From: Deltaproteobacteria bacterium
GTDB lineage: Bacteria; Myxococcota_A; UBA9042; CAIXZC01
Direction: 5' to 3'
NCBI GenBank assembly: GCA_016875215.1
Contig: VGRX01000008.1
Coordinates: forward strand, 1-39,465
Length of the DNA: 39,465 bases
A program made the position numbers and the translations under genes. This document shows, in pieces, positions 1 through 6,877 of this stretch; position 1 is the stretch's first letter, and every line of letters starts with the position of its first letter. The notes beneath the pieces were generated by a model, which did not search any database, was not told where the DNA came from, and saw only the letters and a program-made list of their open reading frames with translations.

Positions 1-273
1 TGGCTGCTTGGGCGTCGTGCCCCCCGAGCTCGTGCCCCCGGAGCTTCCCCCGGACGGGGTTGCCGGGTCGGTCCGCATGACCAGGCGGCACTTCTGCCCC
101 GGCATCAACCGGTTCGTCCAGGTCTCCTTGCCCCCCTTGAAGCAGACGTAGAAGTCGGCGAGCACAACGGCCGGCGCAAGCACCAGCGTCAAGGCTGCCA
201 GGAGCGCCGGTCCCAGGCGCGTGACCAGCCGCAGCCCTCTTCTTCCCATGGTGTCCGCAACGGATGGCTTCAA
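1..273 (-). CDS. Exported protein with DUF4124-like start (partial, runs off the left edge)
   Basis: The 5' part of a gene read leftward; the 3' end lies outside the window. A TTG at 273 is preceded by GGAGG at a 5-nt spacing, so I prefer it to the ATG at 249. The N-terminus is a signal peptide (Arg-rich, then LLAALTLVLAPAVVLA) followed by a short DFYVCFKGGKETWTNR segment and a Ser/Gly/Thr-rich linker. The Y-x-C...TN pattern resembles the small DUF4124 domain that precedes lytic transglycosylase domains in many deltaproteobacteria. A peptidoglycan-acting enzyme is therefore possible, but the catalytic part is not visible and this is inference. Confidence 0.55.
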   Translation of the reverse strand, partial: MKPSVADTMGRRGLRLVTRLGPALLAALTLVLAPAVVLADFYVCFKGGKETWTNRLMPGQKCRLVMRTDPATPSGGSSGGTSSGGTTPKQP

Positions 274-357
274 CACTACCTCCCTGTGCGCCATTGTACG
301 AACAATTCCTGGTCGCGCAAACTTCCCGGGTCCGTCTCCTCCGTCGGGGCTGCAGAC

Positions 358-1773
358 TCACACATCCAATGCTACATCATGGTGTGGTGCGGGTAAGGCC
401 GCGCGGGCCTTCACGAACACCGCGGCGAAGAAGCAGTCGGAGTCGAATCGGGACGGGGGGAGGAAGAGGGAGCCGGGCTGCTGCGACGGAAGGGAGGGGG
501 CTGCCGAGAGGAGGACCGTCTCCGGGATGCCCACTCCGCGGGCGGGAAGCTCGGAGGCCTGGACGAGCCGGAAATCAGGGTGAGCGGCCAGGAATCCGGC
601 GGTCACGCCAGTGGTTTCCTGTGGGGTGAAGGTACAGACCGTGTAGACCAGCGTGCCGCCCGGGGCCACCAGGTCTGAGGCCGCCGCGATGAGCCGTGCC
701 TGGATCTCGGAGTTGGAAGCCACGTCGGCCGGCGTGCGACGCCACTTCAGCTCCGGGTGACGTCGGACAGTGCCCAGGCCGGTGCACGGGGCATCTACGA
801 GCACCGTGTCGAACGAGCCGGGAGGGTAGGGGGCAGCGAGCAGGTCGCATGCCACAGGGGTCACGTTGGAGATCTCCAGCTCTTCCAGGCGCTGCGTGAG
901 CAGCTTGATGCGCGGCTCGGACAGGTCGAGTGCCACGATCTCCGTCCCTGGCGGCGATGCCAGTGCCAGTCCGAGGCTTTTCGTCCCGTTGCCGGCGCAC
1001 GCGTCGAGAATCCGCCCCGAGGTCTTGGGCCGGGCAAGAAGGGTGACCATCTGCGACGCCGGGTCCTGCGGCCAGAAGAGCCCCTGCGCGAACTGGAGGG
1101 TCTGGTACGGAGGCTCGTCGGGAGGAAGGACCAGCCCCGCCGGGGCGAAGTCGACGGCAGCAGGGTGCAGTCCCACCTGGCGCAACGCGGCCGACAGGGC
1201 GTTGCGGTCGGTGCGTCCCGTGTGTACGGTCAGGCCGATGGGTGCAGGGCGGTTCATCCAGGCAAGCTGGTCCGGAGCTTCGGGGCCGAACACCTGCTCT
1301 GCCGCGTCCGCCACATGGTCCGGGAAGGACAGGCGGTCGGCCAGAGGAAGCGCCTCGGCCCTGGCCAGCAGGACGTCACGGCCGAGGGCAGCGGCCTTCC
1401 GGAGCAGAGCGTTGACGAACCCGGCGACCCGGGGACCCTTGGTCTTTCGGGCCAGGGTGACGTAGCTGCTCAGCGTGGCATAGTCGGGCACCGAATCCAT
1501 GAACAGGTACTCGTGCAGAGCCAGCCGGAGCAGGTCCATCAACCGCTCGTCCTTCTTCGGCAACCCTCGCTCGGCCAGGGGCGCCAGCAGCGCGTCGAGG
1601 AGCCGGCGGTTCCGCAGCGTCCCGAGGGCCGCCCGGTTGGCGGGAGCGCTGGTCCTGGGGTCGAGGTCACGGCGGAACAGCTCGTGGCGCAACGCAGCAG
1701 TGAGCAACACGTCCTGCCGGCGCACGGCATCCAGGAGGGAGAGAGCGACGGAACGGGAATCCCCCGCACCCAT
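358..1773 (-). CDS. rsmB: 16S rRNA (cytosine-967-C5)-methyltransferase RsmB
   Basis: Transfers a methyl group from S-adenosylmethionine to C5 of C967 of 16S rRNA. The 471-residue protein has the family layout. An N-terminal NusB-like helical domain (about 1-150, starting SRSVALSLLDAV) is followed by a Rossmann methyltransferase domain with the SAM loop ILDACAGNGTKSLGLA, the motif IV DAPCTGLGTVRRHPELKWR and the catalytic-cysteine motif VYTVCTFTPQE. I chose the ATG at 1773 because it puts the NusB-like domain at the N-terminus. The open frame extends further upstream to 2088, but into the divergent gene and without family similarity. It is probably transcribed from the promoter at 1866-1893. 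Confidence 0.9.
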   Translation of the reverse strand: MGAGDSRSVALSLLDAVRRQDVLLTAALRHELFRRDLDPRTSAPANRAALGTLRNRRLLDALLAPLAERGLPKKDERLMDLLRLALHEYLFMDSVPDYATLSSYVTLARKTKGPRVAGFVNALLRKAAALGRDVLLARAEALPLADRLSFPDHVADAAEQVFGPEAPDQLAWMNRPAPIGLTVHTGRTDRNALSAALRQVGLHPAAVDFAPAGLVLPPDEPPYQTLQFAQGLFWPQDPASQMVTLLARPKTSGRILDACAGNGTKSLGLALASPPGTEIVALDLSEPRIKLLTQRLEELEISNVTPVACDLLAAPYPPGSFDTVLVDAPCTGLGTVRRHPELKWRRTPADVASNSEIQARLIAAASDLVAPGGTLVYTVCTFTPQETTGVTAGFLAAHPDFRLVQASELPARGVGIPETVLLSAAPSLPSQQPGSLFLPPSRFDSDCFFAAVFVKARAALPAPHHDVALDV

Positions 1774-1865
1774 GCAGAACCCGCCATCCACCGCGGGTCG
1801 AGTCGGACGGCAGGGGGGCCGAGGCGGTGGTCCGGGGTCCCTGCCCGGGTTGACATCCGGGGCGG

Positions 1866-1893
1866 ATTCTATCATGCTCGGGGCCGATTTCAA
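1866..1893 (-). promoter_or_regulatory. Promoter for rsmB
   Basis: Reading the minus strand, TTGAAA (1893-1888) is separated by 16 bp from TAGAAT (1871-1866); each hexamer matches 5 of 6 consensus positions. Transcription would start near 1859, leaving a leader of about 85 nt. On the opposite strand TTGACA (1850-1855) and TATCAT (1870-1875) face the membrane-protein gene, but only 14 bp separate them, so that second promoter is doubtful. Confidence 0.5.
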
Positions 1894-1906
1894 CCGGAGG
1901 TGCCCG

Positions 1907-2965
1907 GTGTCGGCCCGGCAGCACGGAAAGCTGGGGAAGACCCTGAGAAGGCTGTTGCCCTGGGCCGGAACCGTGCTCCTGCTCGGGTACCTCGGGTGGA
2001 CCACCGACCTGGATGCGGTGGGACACGCCCTGTCGGAGGTCAGCATCCTGGCAGCATTGGCCGTGGCGCTGGTCGGTACTCTGCTCACCTTCCTGGCCGA
2101 CAGCTACTGTGTGGGGCGCGTCTTTTCCCGGTTCGTGCTCCCGGTCGGGTTCCGCGAGGCACTGCCGATCAAGGCCACCTCGTACTTCCTCAACATCCTC
2201 AACTACAACGCAGCGCTCGTGGGGATGGCATTCTATCTCCAGGCGAGCCGCAAAGCCCCGTTCTGGAAATCGCTGGGCGCCCTGTTCTTCCTGAACCTCG
2301 TCGATATCCATGCCCTCTGCGTCCTGCTCGGCTGCGGGCTCGTGCTCAACCTGGGGGCCGAGTTCCTTTCTGCCGGGGAATTGACCGTCGCCTGGGGGGC
2401 CGTTGCCGGCGGGATTGGCGGCTTCTGGCTGCTCGTGCTGACCTGCCGGTTCGACATCCGGCTGCCCGTGATCTCCCGCGTGCTGCGGCTCGACCTGCTC
2501 CGTCCCCTGGCCGAGGCCCGTGTGGCCGACGTGCTGGTCCTCACTGGCCTGCGCATGCTCTTCCTGCTGCTCTACATCGGGTCGCAGTACCTGTTCCTCC
2601 GGCTTTTCGGGGTCGCTGTTCCCGCGCTCCGCCTGCTGGTCTACATGCCGCTGTTGACCTTCATCCAGATCATCCCGATCTCGGTGTCCGGACTGGGAGC
2701 ACCCCAGCTCGTGATGCGTCATTTCTATGCTCCATACGTGAAGTCGCCAGCGGGTGGGGCAGAGGGGGTGATCGATGCATTCTCGACCACCTCGATCTTC
2801 GGCTTCGTCATGTTTCGGGTGCTCGTGGCCTACCTGTTCCTGGGCGAGTTCTCCCGAGAGGTGATCGAACGGGCGGGCCGTGCCGCGGAGAACGGGGAAA
2901 CAGAGCCTACTTCTTCCCCTGGCGCTCCTCATACTTCGCCACCACGGCCCGAACGAACTTCGTGA
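1907..2965 (+). CDS. UPF0104/LPG-synthase-TM-like integral membrane protein
   Basis: A 352-residue polytopic inner-membrane protein with about eight hydrophobic spans. It resembles the flippase-like membrane domain found in lysylphosphatidylglycerol synthases and UPF0104 proteins: an early GYLGWTTDLDAVGHALSEVS stretch, then repeated long hydrophobic helices and a late PISVSGLGAPQLV motif similar to the family's P-I-S-x-x-G-x-G signature. No aminoacyl-transferase domain follows, so this is the stand-alone membrane form. The GTG at 1907 has GGAGG six bases upstream and is a better start than the ATG at 1874. Its last 59 bp overlap the convergent pgsA gene, so both genes share terminal sequence. 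A role in moving phospholipids or lipid-linked sugars is inferred from family and from the adjacent phospholipid gene. Confidence 0.75.
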   Translation: MSARQHGKLGKTLRRLLPWAGTVLLLGYLGWTTDLDAVGHALSEVSILAALAVALVGTLLTFLADSYCVGRVFSRFVLPVGFREALPIKATSYFLNILNYNAALVGMAFYLQASRKAPFWKSLGALFFLNLVDIHALCVLLGCGLVLNLGAEFLSAGELTVAWGAVAGGIGGFWLLVLTCRFDIRLPVISRVLRLDLLRPLAEARVADVLVLTGLRMLFLLLYIGSQYLFLRLFGVAVPALRLLVYMPLLTFIQIIPISVSGLGAPQLVMRHFYAPYVKSPAGGAEGVIDAFSTTSIFGFVMFRVLVAYLFLGEFSREVIERAGRAAENGETEPTSSPGAPHTSPPRPERTS

Positions 2966-3548
2966 AGTAGAACGAGGCCGAGATCAGCGAGAAGAAGAGC
3001 GATATGACGATGAGGATCTTGCCCAGCATCTGGGCATCCAGCGGCAGTGGGGGCAGAAGCTCAGCGAACGCACAATGGAAGAGAAGGGCGACGATGCCGC
3101 AGAGCTGGAAAACGGTCTTGAGCTTCCCCATTTCGCTGACTTCAATGGTGAGCTGTTCGGCCGTGGCCAGTGCCCGCAACCCGGTGATCGCCACCTCCCG
3201 CAGCAGGATGAGCACCACGATCCATGCCTCGATGACGCGCAGCTCGACGAGCGTGACGAGCGTCGCGAGGACCACCATCTTGTCCGCGATGGGGTCCATG
3301 AACTTCCCGACAAGGCTGTGCTGCTGGTAGGCCCGGGCAATCCATCCGTCCAGGTAGTCGGTCACCGCGGCAAGGGAGAACAGCAGCAGCGCCAAGAAGC
3401 CGTACCACCGTCCGTCCTGTCCGGTCACGGCCTTCTCCGACAGCATCAGGAAGAAGACGGTGAAGGGGATGGCAACGATGCGGGCGTACGTGAGCAGGTT
3501 CGGCAGCCCGAGGAACTCCTTCACCAACGCGGGCGGAATGCGCTTCAC
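2907..3548 (-). CDS. pgsA: CDP-diacylglycerol-glycerol-3-phosphate 3-phosphatidyltransferase
   Basis: Makes phosphatidylglycerol phosphate from CDP-diacylglycerol and glycerol-3-phosphate in the inner membrane. The 213-residue protein has the complete CDP-alcohol phosphotransferase signature D-x2-DG-x2-AR-x8-G-x3-D-x3-D (DYLDGWIAR then GKFMDPIAD), opens with the usual LPNLLTYARIVAIP, and has several membrane helices. The GTG at 3548 sits 2 nt after a strong purine run (GGAGGGGGAGGGGG). ATG codons at 3578 and 3599 are in frame, but would place the likely promoter inside the gene. The 3' end overlaps the convergent membrane-protein gene by 59 bp. Confidence 0.88.
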   Translation of the reverse strand: MKRIPPALVKEFLGLPNLLTYARIVAIPFTVFFLMLSEKAVTGQDGRWYGFLALLLFSLAAVTDYLDGWIARAYQQHSLVGKFMDPIADKMVVLATLVTLVELRVIEAWIVVLILLREVAITGLRALATAEQLTIEVSEMGKLKTVFQLCGIVALLFHCAFAELLPPLPLDAQMLGKILIVISLFFSLISASFYFTKFVRAVVAKYEERQGKK

Positions 3549-3576
3549 GACCCCCTCCCCCTCCAAAATCCCCCAC

Positions 3577-3605
3577 ATGCTGATTCCGACGGACGGCATT
3601 GTCAA
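3577..3605 (-). promoter_or_regulatory. Candidate pgsA promoter
   Basis: A perfect TTGACA (3605-3600 on the minus strand) lies 17 bp from a weak CAGCAT (3582-3577). The start point would be near 3570, giving a short leader that contains the purine-rich ribosome site before GTG 3548. This supports the GTG start. Confidence 0.35.
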
Positions 3606-3689
3606 GCGCTTTGGCGCTAAACCCCGCAAGGCATCACTCCTGGGTTGACTGCGGGGCGCAGCAGGCCTGCTCGTCAACCCAGCAGTGAT
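3605..3689. repeat. Nested inverted repeats in the divergent pgsA/sulfatase spacer
   Basis: The gene-free stretch 3549-3927 contains a 17-bp inverted repeat with one mismatch: arms 3633-3649 (ATCACTCCTGGGTTGAC) and 3673-3689. The 23-bp centre contains the palindrome GCAGGCCTGC (3661-3670). A second pairing, CCCCGCA (3622-3628) with TGCGGGG (3650-3656), would compete with it. A small AGCGC/GCGCT hairpin lies at 3605-3618. The block lies between the two outward promoters rather than inside either leader. I see no convincing gene in the rest of this spacer. Confidence 0.6.
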
Positions 3690-3716
3690 CGGTTGCCTGG
3701 GGGAATCCAACCATGC

Positions 3717-3745
3717 TTGACGGATGGCCGTGGGTGGCCCAGAAT
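3717..3745 (+). promoter_or_regulatory. Candidate promoter upstream of the membrane sulfatase gene
   Basis: TTGACG (3717-3722), a 17-bp spacer and CAGAAT (3740-3745) match consensus at 5/6 and 4/6 positions. The resulting leader to the sulfatase gene would be about 175 nt, longer than the other leaders here. Confidence 0.35.
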
Positions 3746-3927
3746 GCACGCCCGGAAGGTCGCGCCGGCGCTGGGCTTCATGAGCTGGCTGCAAGGGAGA
3801 CTGGTTCTGGCAAGGGCCCGTGACGGCACGGGGACCGAAGCCGGTGACGGGGGGGAGCGGGGGGCTTGAACATCGTTGCGATGAGCGACGACCAGGCGTG
3901 GTCGATTTGGCCGTCGAGTGACTGGGG

Positions 3928-6822
3928 TTGCGGACGGATGCGGAAGTGGGCGAGCGACCGAGTGTGGAGGAGAAGGTGGACGAAGCGAAGAGGCCGGCTG
4001 CAGCCGTGACCTGGGCCGGGCTTGGGCTGGTGGCCCCGTTGATCCTGGTGTTTCTGATCGAGACTGGGGCGTTCAAGGCGCTCGAGCTTCGTGCAGTGAC
4101 GGGGGAGCTCTCGGTCGTGCAGTTCGTCCAGGCCTGGTCGTCCGACGTCGCTTTTGCGCTGGTGTTGGGCCTGCTGTTCGCGGTTCCGTTGTCCAGTCGG
4201 CTGCGGGTCGTGGCGGTACCTGCGGGCATTGCCTGGTTCCTGCTGCTGCTGGTGACGCTGTTCCTGACCGGTGTGAGCCATGGTTTCTTCCTTGCCACGG
4301 GGGCGACGTTCTCATACAGCAGCCTGGAGTTCTGGCTGCGGAACTTCGGCTCGACGGCAGCGGTGGTTGGCAGCGAGCTGACGGTGGGGCGCTGGCTGCT
4401 TGCGCTCGGGCAGGTTGCACTCGCCGTTCTGGGCATGGCCATTCCGCTGCTTCCTCCGGTTCGCAGGCGGCTGGTGGCGCTGGGCGGGTGGTCCGGGCGA
4501 AGGACGATTGCCGCCGGCATCGTCGGGGCTCTTCTTGTCGTGGGCCTGTGGCTGCTTCCTCCTCCGTCCGGTCAGGCCATGGTCGTCTCCCGCTGCGTGG
4601 TGCTGGACATCGCAGCGGACATGCTGCAGGAGAGCCTCCTGCCCGAGGAGACGGTGGCCATCACGGAGCAGGAGCGGCTCGACAGCTCGCTGGAGCTCCG
4701 CTCGGTTCCGGACAAGCCACGGCTCAACATCGTGCTGGTCATGTTCGAGTCGCTCAACTGGAAGTCCTCGGACGTGTACGTCAAGGGGGTGAACACGACG
4801 CATTTCCTTGCCGAGCTGGCGCGTGACGGGTGGGTCGTCGAGCACCAGTACTCAGTGGTCCCTCACACAACCAAGGCGCTTGTGTCCGTCGTCTGCGGCA
4901 TCTACCCGTACCTGGACACGGAGCCGCTGGAGACCACTCCGGACATCCTTCCCAGGCGCTGTCTGCCGCACCTCCTGCGCAGCGCGGGGTACAGGACCGG
5001 GTTCTTCGCACCGGTGGCCAACTTCGAGCATCGCAACCAGCTCATGGCGAATACGGGATTCGACACGATCCGGCTGCTCGACGACATGCCGGTGGAGGGG
5101 TTCGAGGAGACCAACTACTTCGGCCGGGAGGAGAGGGTCATGCTCCAGCCCTCCCTGGACTGGGTCGAGTCGGTCCGGGGGCAGCCGTTCCTGCTGACCT
5201 ACCTGACCCTCATGAGCCACCACAACTACGTTGTCCCGCAGTCCTACCCGTACACGATGTATCCCACCGAGGACCTGGACCAGCGCAACTACCTGAATGC
5301 CGTCAAGTACACGGACGAGTTCCTGCGGGACGTGTTTGCCGGGTTCGAGCGGATGGGGCTGCTGGAGGACACGGTGTTCATCATCGTGGGCGACCATGGC
5401 GAGGCGTTCGGCGAGCACGGCCGTCGCCAGCACGATCTGATCATGTGGGAGGAAGGGCTTCGCTCTGCTGCGGTGCTTTACAATCCCAGGCATCTGGGGG
5501 GGCCGGGCGTGATCAAGGGGTTCCGGTCGCACCTCGACCTGGTGCCGACCGTGCTGGAGCTTGCCGGGCTCGAGCTGGACAAGGGGGAGTTCCTGGGCCG
5601 GAGCCTGCTCCAGGCGGTCCCCGAGGACCGCCAGCTCTTCTTCTCCTGCTGGTTCAAGCGGCGGTGCATGGCGATGCGGGAGGGGCCGATCAAGTACATC
5701 TACCACTTCGGTCTCAAGCCGATGGAGGTCTACGATACCAGCGTCGACCCTTTCGATACCGACAACCTGGCGTTTACCGGTCCCTACCAGTCTGCGCTCC
5801 TCGACGAGAAGGAAGAGGCCATGCAGCGGTGGAATCGGGTGGTGAACCAGCAGTACGAGGAGTGGGGGAGCAGGCTCACCGAGGGGGTGGTGTCCGATTC
5901 CGAGCCCGAGGTGGCGCGCCGGCTGGAGGCCGACTTCGCAGGGAAGATCCGGCTCGTGGGATGCGACGTCACGCCTCCCACCGTTCGTGCCGGCGAGGAC
6001 ATCCAGGTCCGCTACGTCTTCCAGGCCCTGGCAGAGATGCCCGCGTCCACCGCGTTCTTCGTCCACTTCACCATGCCCGGCGAGAAGTTCTTCAACGCGG
6101 ACCACGTCCCGGGCCGAGGTGCGTGGCCGCTCGAGAAGTGGGAGGCCGGCAAGTACTACGTCGACGAGCACGTGATCCACGTGCCCGGTACCTGGCGCGG
6201 AGGGGAGGCCCGGCTTCTGGTCGGGTTCTGGGACAAGGCCAGCCGCAAGCGGCTCTCCGCCCGGTCGGAAGGCCCTGTGGAAGACGACCGCGTCGAGGTG
6301 GCCCGCATCCGCGTCAAGGCCGGACTCGTCAGGACCGGCCTTTCCCTCGACGAACGGAGGGCAAAGGCGGGGCGTTTCATCAGCTTCGACAAGCCGCCGA
6401 TGGACGACGCGCTCTCGGCCACGTTCGGCGGCAAGGTCGAGCTGTTGGGAATCAACCGCTCCCGGATGGATGTCAAACTGGCCGGAACGGTCGAGATGAG
6501 CTACCTGTTCCGGGCAGTCACCGAGCTCCCCAAGGGATGGCGCCTGACCGTGAAGCTCCGCCAGGAGAGCGGGGCCGAGGTGGACGGAGACCACGTTCCG
6601 ATCGGCGGACTGTACCCGCTCGGGGACTGGCGGGAGGGGGAGTATGTCGTGGACCGGCACCCGATCCACATCGACATGCATCGCACCAGGCCGGGGACCT
6701 ACGGCGTCTGGCTCGGGATCACGGACGGCCGCAAGCCGGTAACGGTGGAGGCCCAGGGGCTCGATGTCGATTCCACGCAGCGGGTCCGGCTCGGCACCGT
6801 GACCATAGCGAACACCGAGTGA
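3928..6822 (+). CDS. LTA-synthase-like membrane sulfatase/phosphotransferase with two C-terminal beta-sandwich repeats
   Basis: A 964-residue protein. Residues about 25-215 carry four or five membrane helices. Residues about 270-560 are an alkaline-phosphatase-superfamily (PF00884) domain of the LtaS/phosphoethanolamine-transferase kind. It has the metal-site start NIVLVMFESLN, a PHTTKAL segment (T314 or T315) where LtaS has its nucleophilic threonine, and the GDHGEAFGEHG metal motif. There is no C/S-x-P-x-R formylglycine motif, so it is not a true sulfatase. The C-terminal 300 residues hold two repeats of one fold (about 675-770 and 830-950), each with G-K-(I/V)-x-L-x-G, a D-H-V-P element, P-L-x-x-W and a final LVGFWD or VWLGITD. 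It probably transfers a phospho-headgroup to an envelope glycan or lipid (inference). The TTG start directly follows a stop and lacks a clear ribosome site, so the true start may be a few codons downstream. Confidence 0.8.
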   Translation: MRTDAEVGERPSVEEKVDEAKRPAAAVTWAGLGLVAPLILVFLIETGAFKALELRAVTGELSVVQFVQAWSSDVAFALVLGLLFAVPLSSRLRVVAVPAGIAWFLLLLVTLFLTGVSHGFFLATGATFSYSSLEFWLRNFGSTAAVVGSELTVGRWLLALGQVALAVLGMAIPLLPPVRRRLVALGGWSGRRTIAAGIVGALLVVGLWLLPPPSGQAMVVSRCVVLDIAADMLQESLLPEETVAITEQERLDSSLELRSVPDKPRLNIVLVMFESLNWKSSDVYVKGVNTTHFLAELARDGWVVEHQYSVVPHTTKALVSVVCGIYPYLDTEPLETTPDILPRRCLPHLLRSAGYRTGFFAPVANFEHRNQLMANTGFDTIRLLDDMPVEGFEETNYFGREERVMLQPSLDWVESVRGQPFLLTYLTLMSHHNYVVPQSYPYTMYPTEDLDQRNYLNAVKYTDEFLRDVFAGFERMGLLEDTVFIIVGDHGEAFGEHGRRQHDLIMWEEGLRSAAVLYNPRHLGGPGVIKGFRSHLDLVPTVLELAGLELDKGEFLGRSLLQAVPEDRQLFFSCWFKRRCMAMREGPIKYIYHFGLKPMEVYDTSVDPFDTDNLAFTGPYQSALLDEKEEAMQRWNRVVNQQYEEWGSRLTEGVVSDSEPEVARRLEADFAGKIRLVGCDVTPPTVRAGEDIQVRYVFQALAEMPASTAFFVHFTMPGEKFFNADHVPGRGAWPLEKWEAGKYYVDEHVIHVPGTWRGGEARLLVGFWDKASRKRLSARSEGPVEDDRVEVARIRVKAGLVRTGLSLDERRAKAGRFISFDKPPMDDALSATFGGKVELLGINRSRMDVKLAGTVEMSYLFRAVTELPKGWRLTVKLRQESGAEVDGDHVPIGGLYPLGDWREGEYVVDRHPIHIDMHRTRPGTYGVWLGITDGRKPVTVEAQGLDVDSTQRVRLGTVTIANTE

Positions 6823-6831
6823 TCCCCGCCT

Positions 6832-6860
6832 TTGCCTCAGCGGCTTTCGCTTGATAGTAT
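6832..6860 (+). promoter_or_regulatory. Candidate promoter of the radical SAM operon
   Basis: TTGCCT (6832-6837), exactly 17 bp, then TAGTAT (6855-6860); each matches 4/6. It lies between the sulfatase stop and the first radical SAM gene and would give a leader of about 11 nt containing GGGGGAGG. Confidence 0.35.
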
Positions 6861-6877
6861 TCCCCGGGGGAGGCGAC

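Noticed and set aside
1850-1875. TTGACA/TATCAT promoter for the UPF0104-like gene
   Set aside because: The boxes match well, but the 14-bp spacing is too short for sigma70. The opposite-strand rsmB promoter explains part of the same sequence.
3744-3869. Small protein starting at an ATG 3744 upstream of the sulfatase, possibly a RiPP precursor
   Set aside because: No ribosome site, no leader/core pattern, and composition like the surrounding non-coding DNA.
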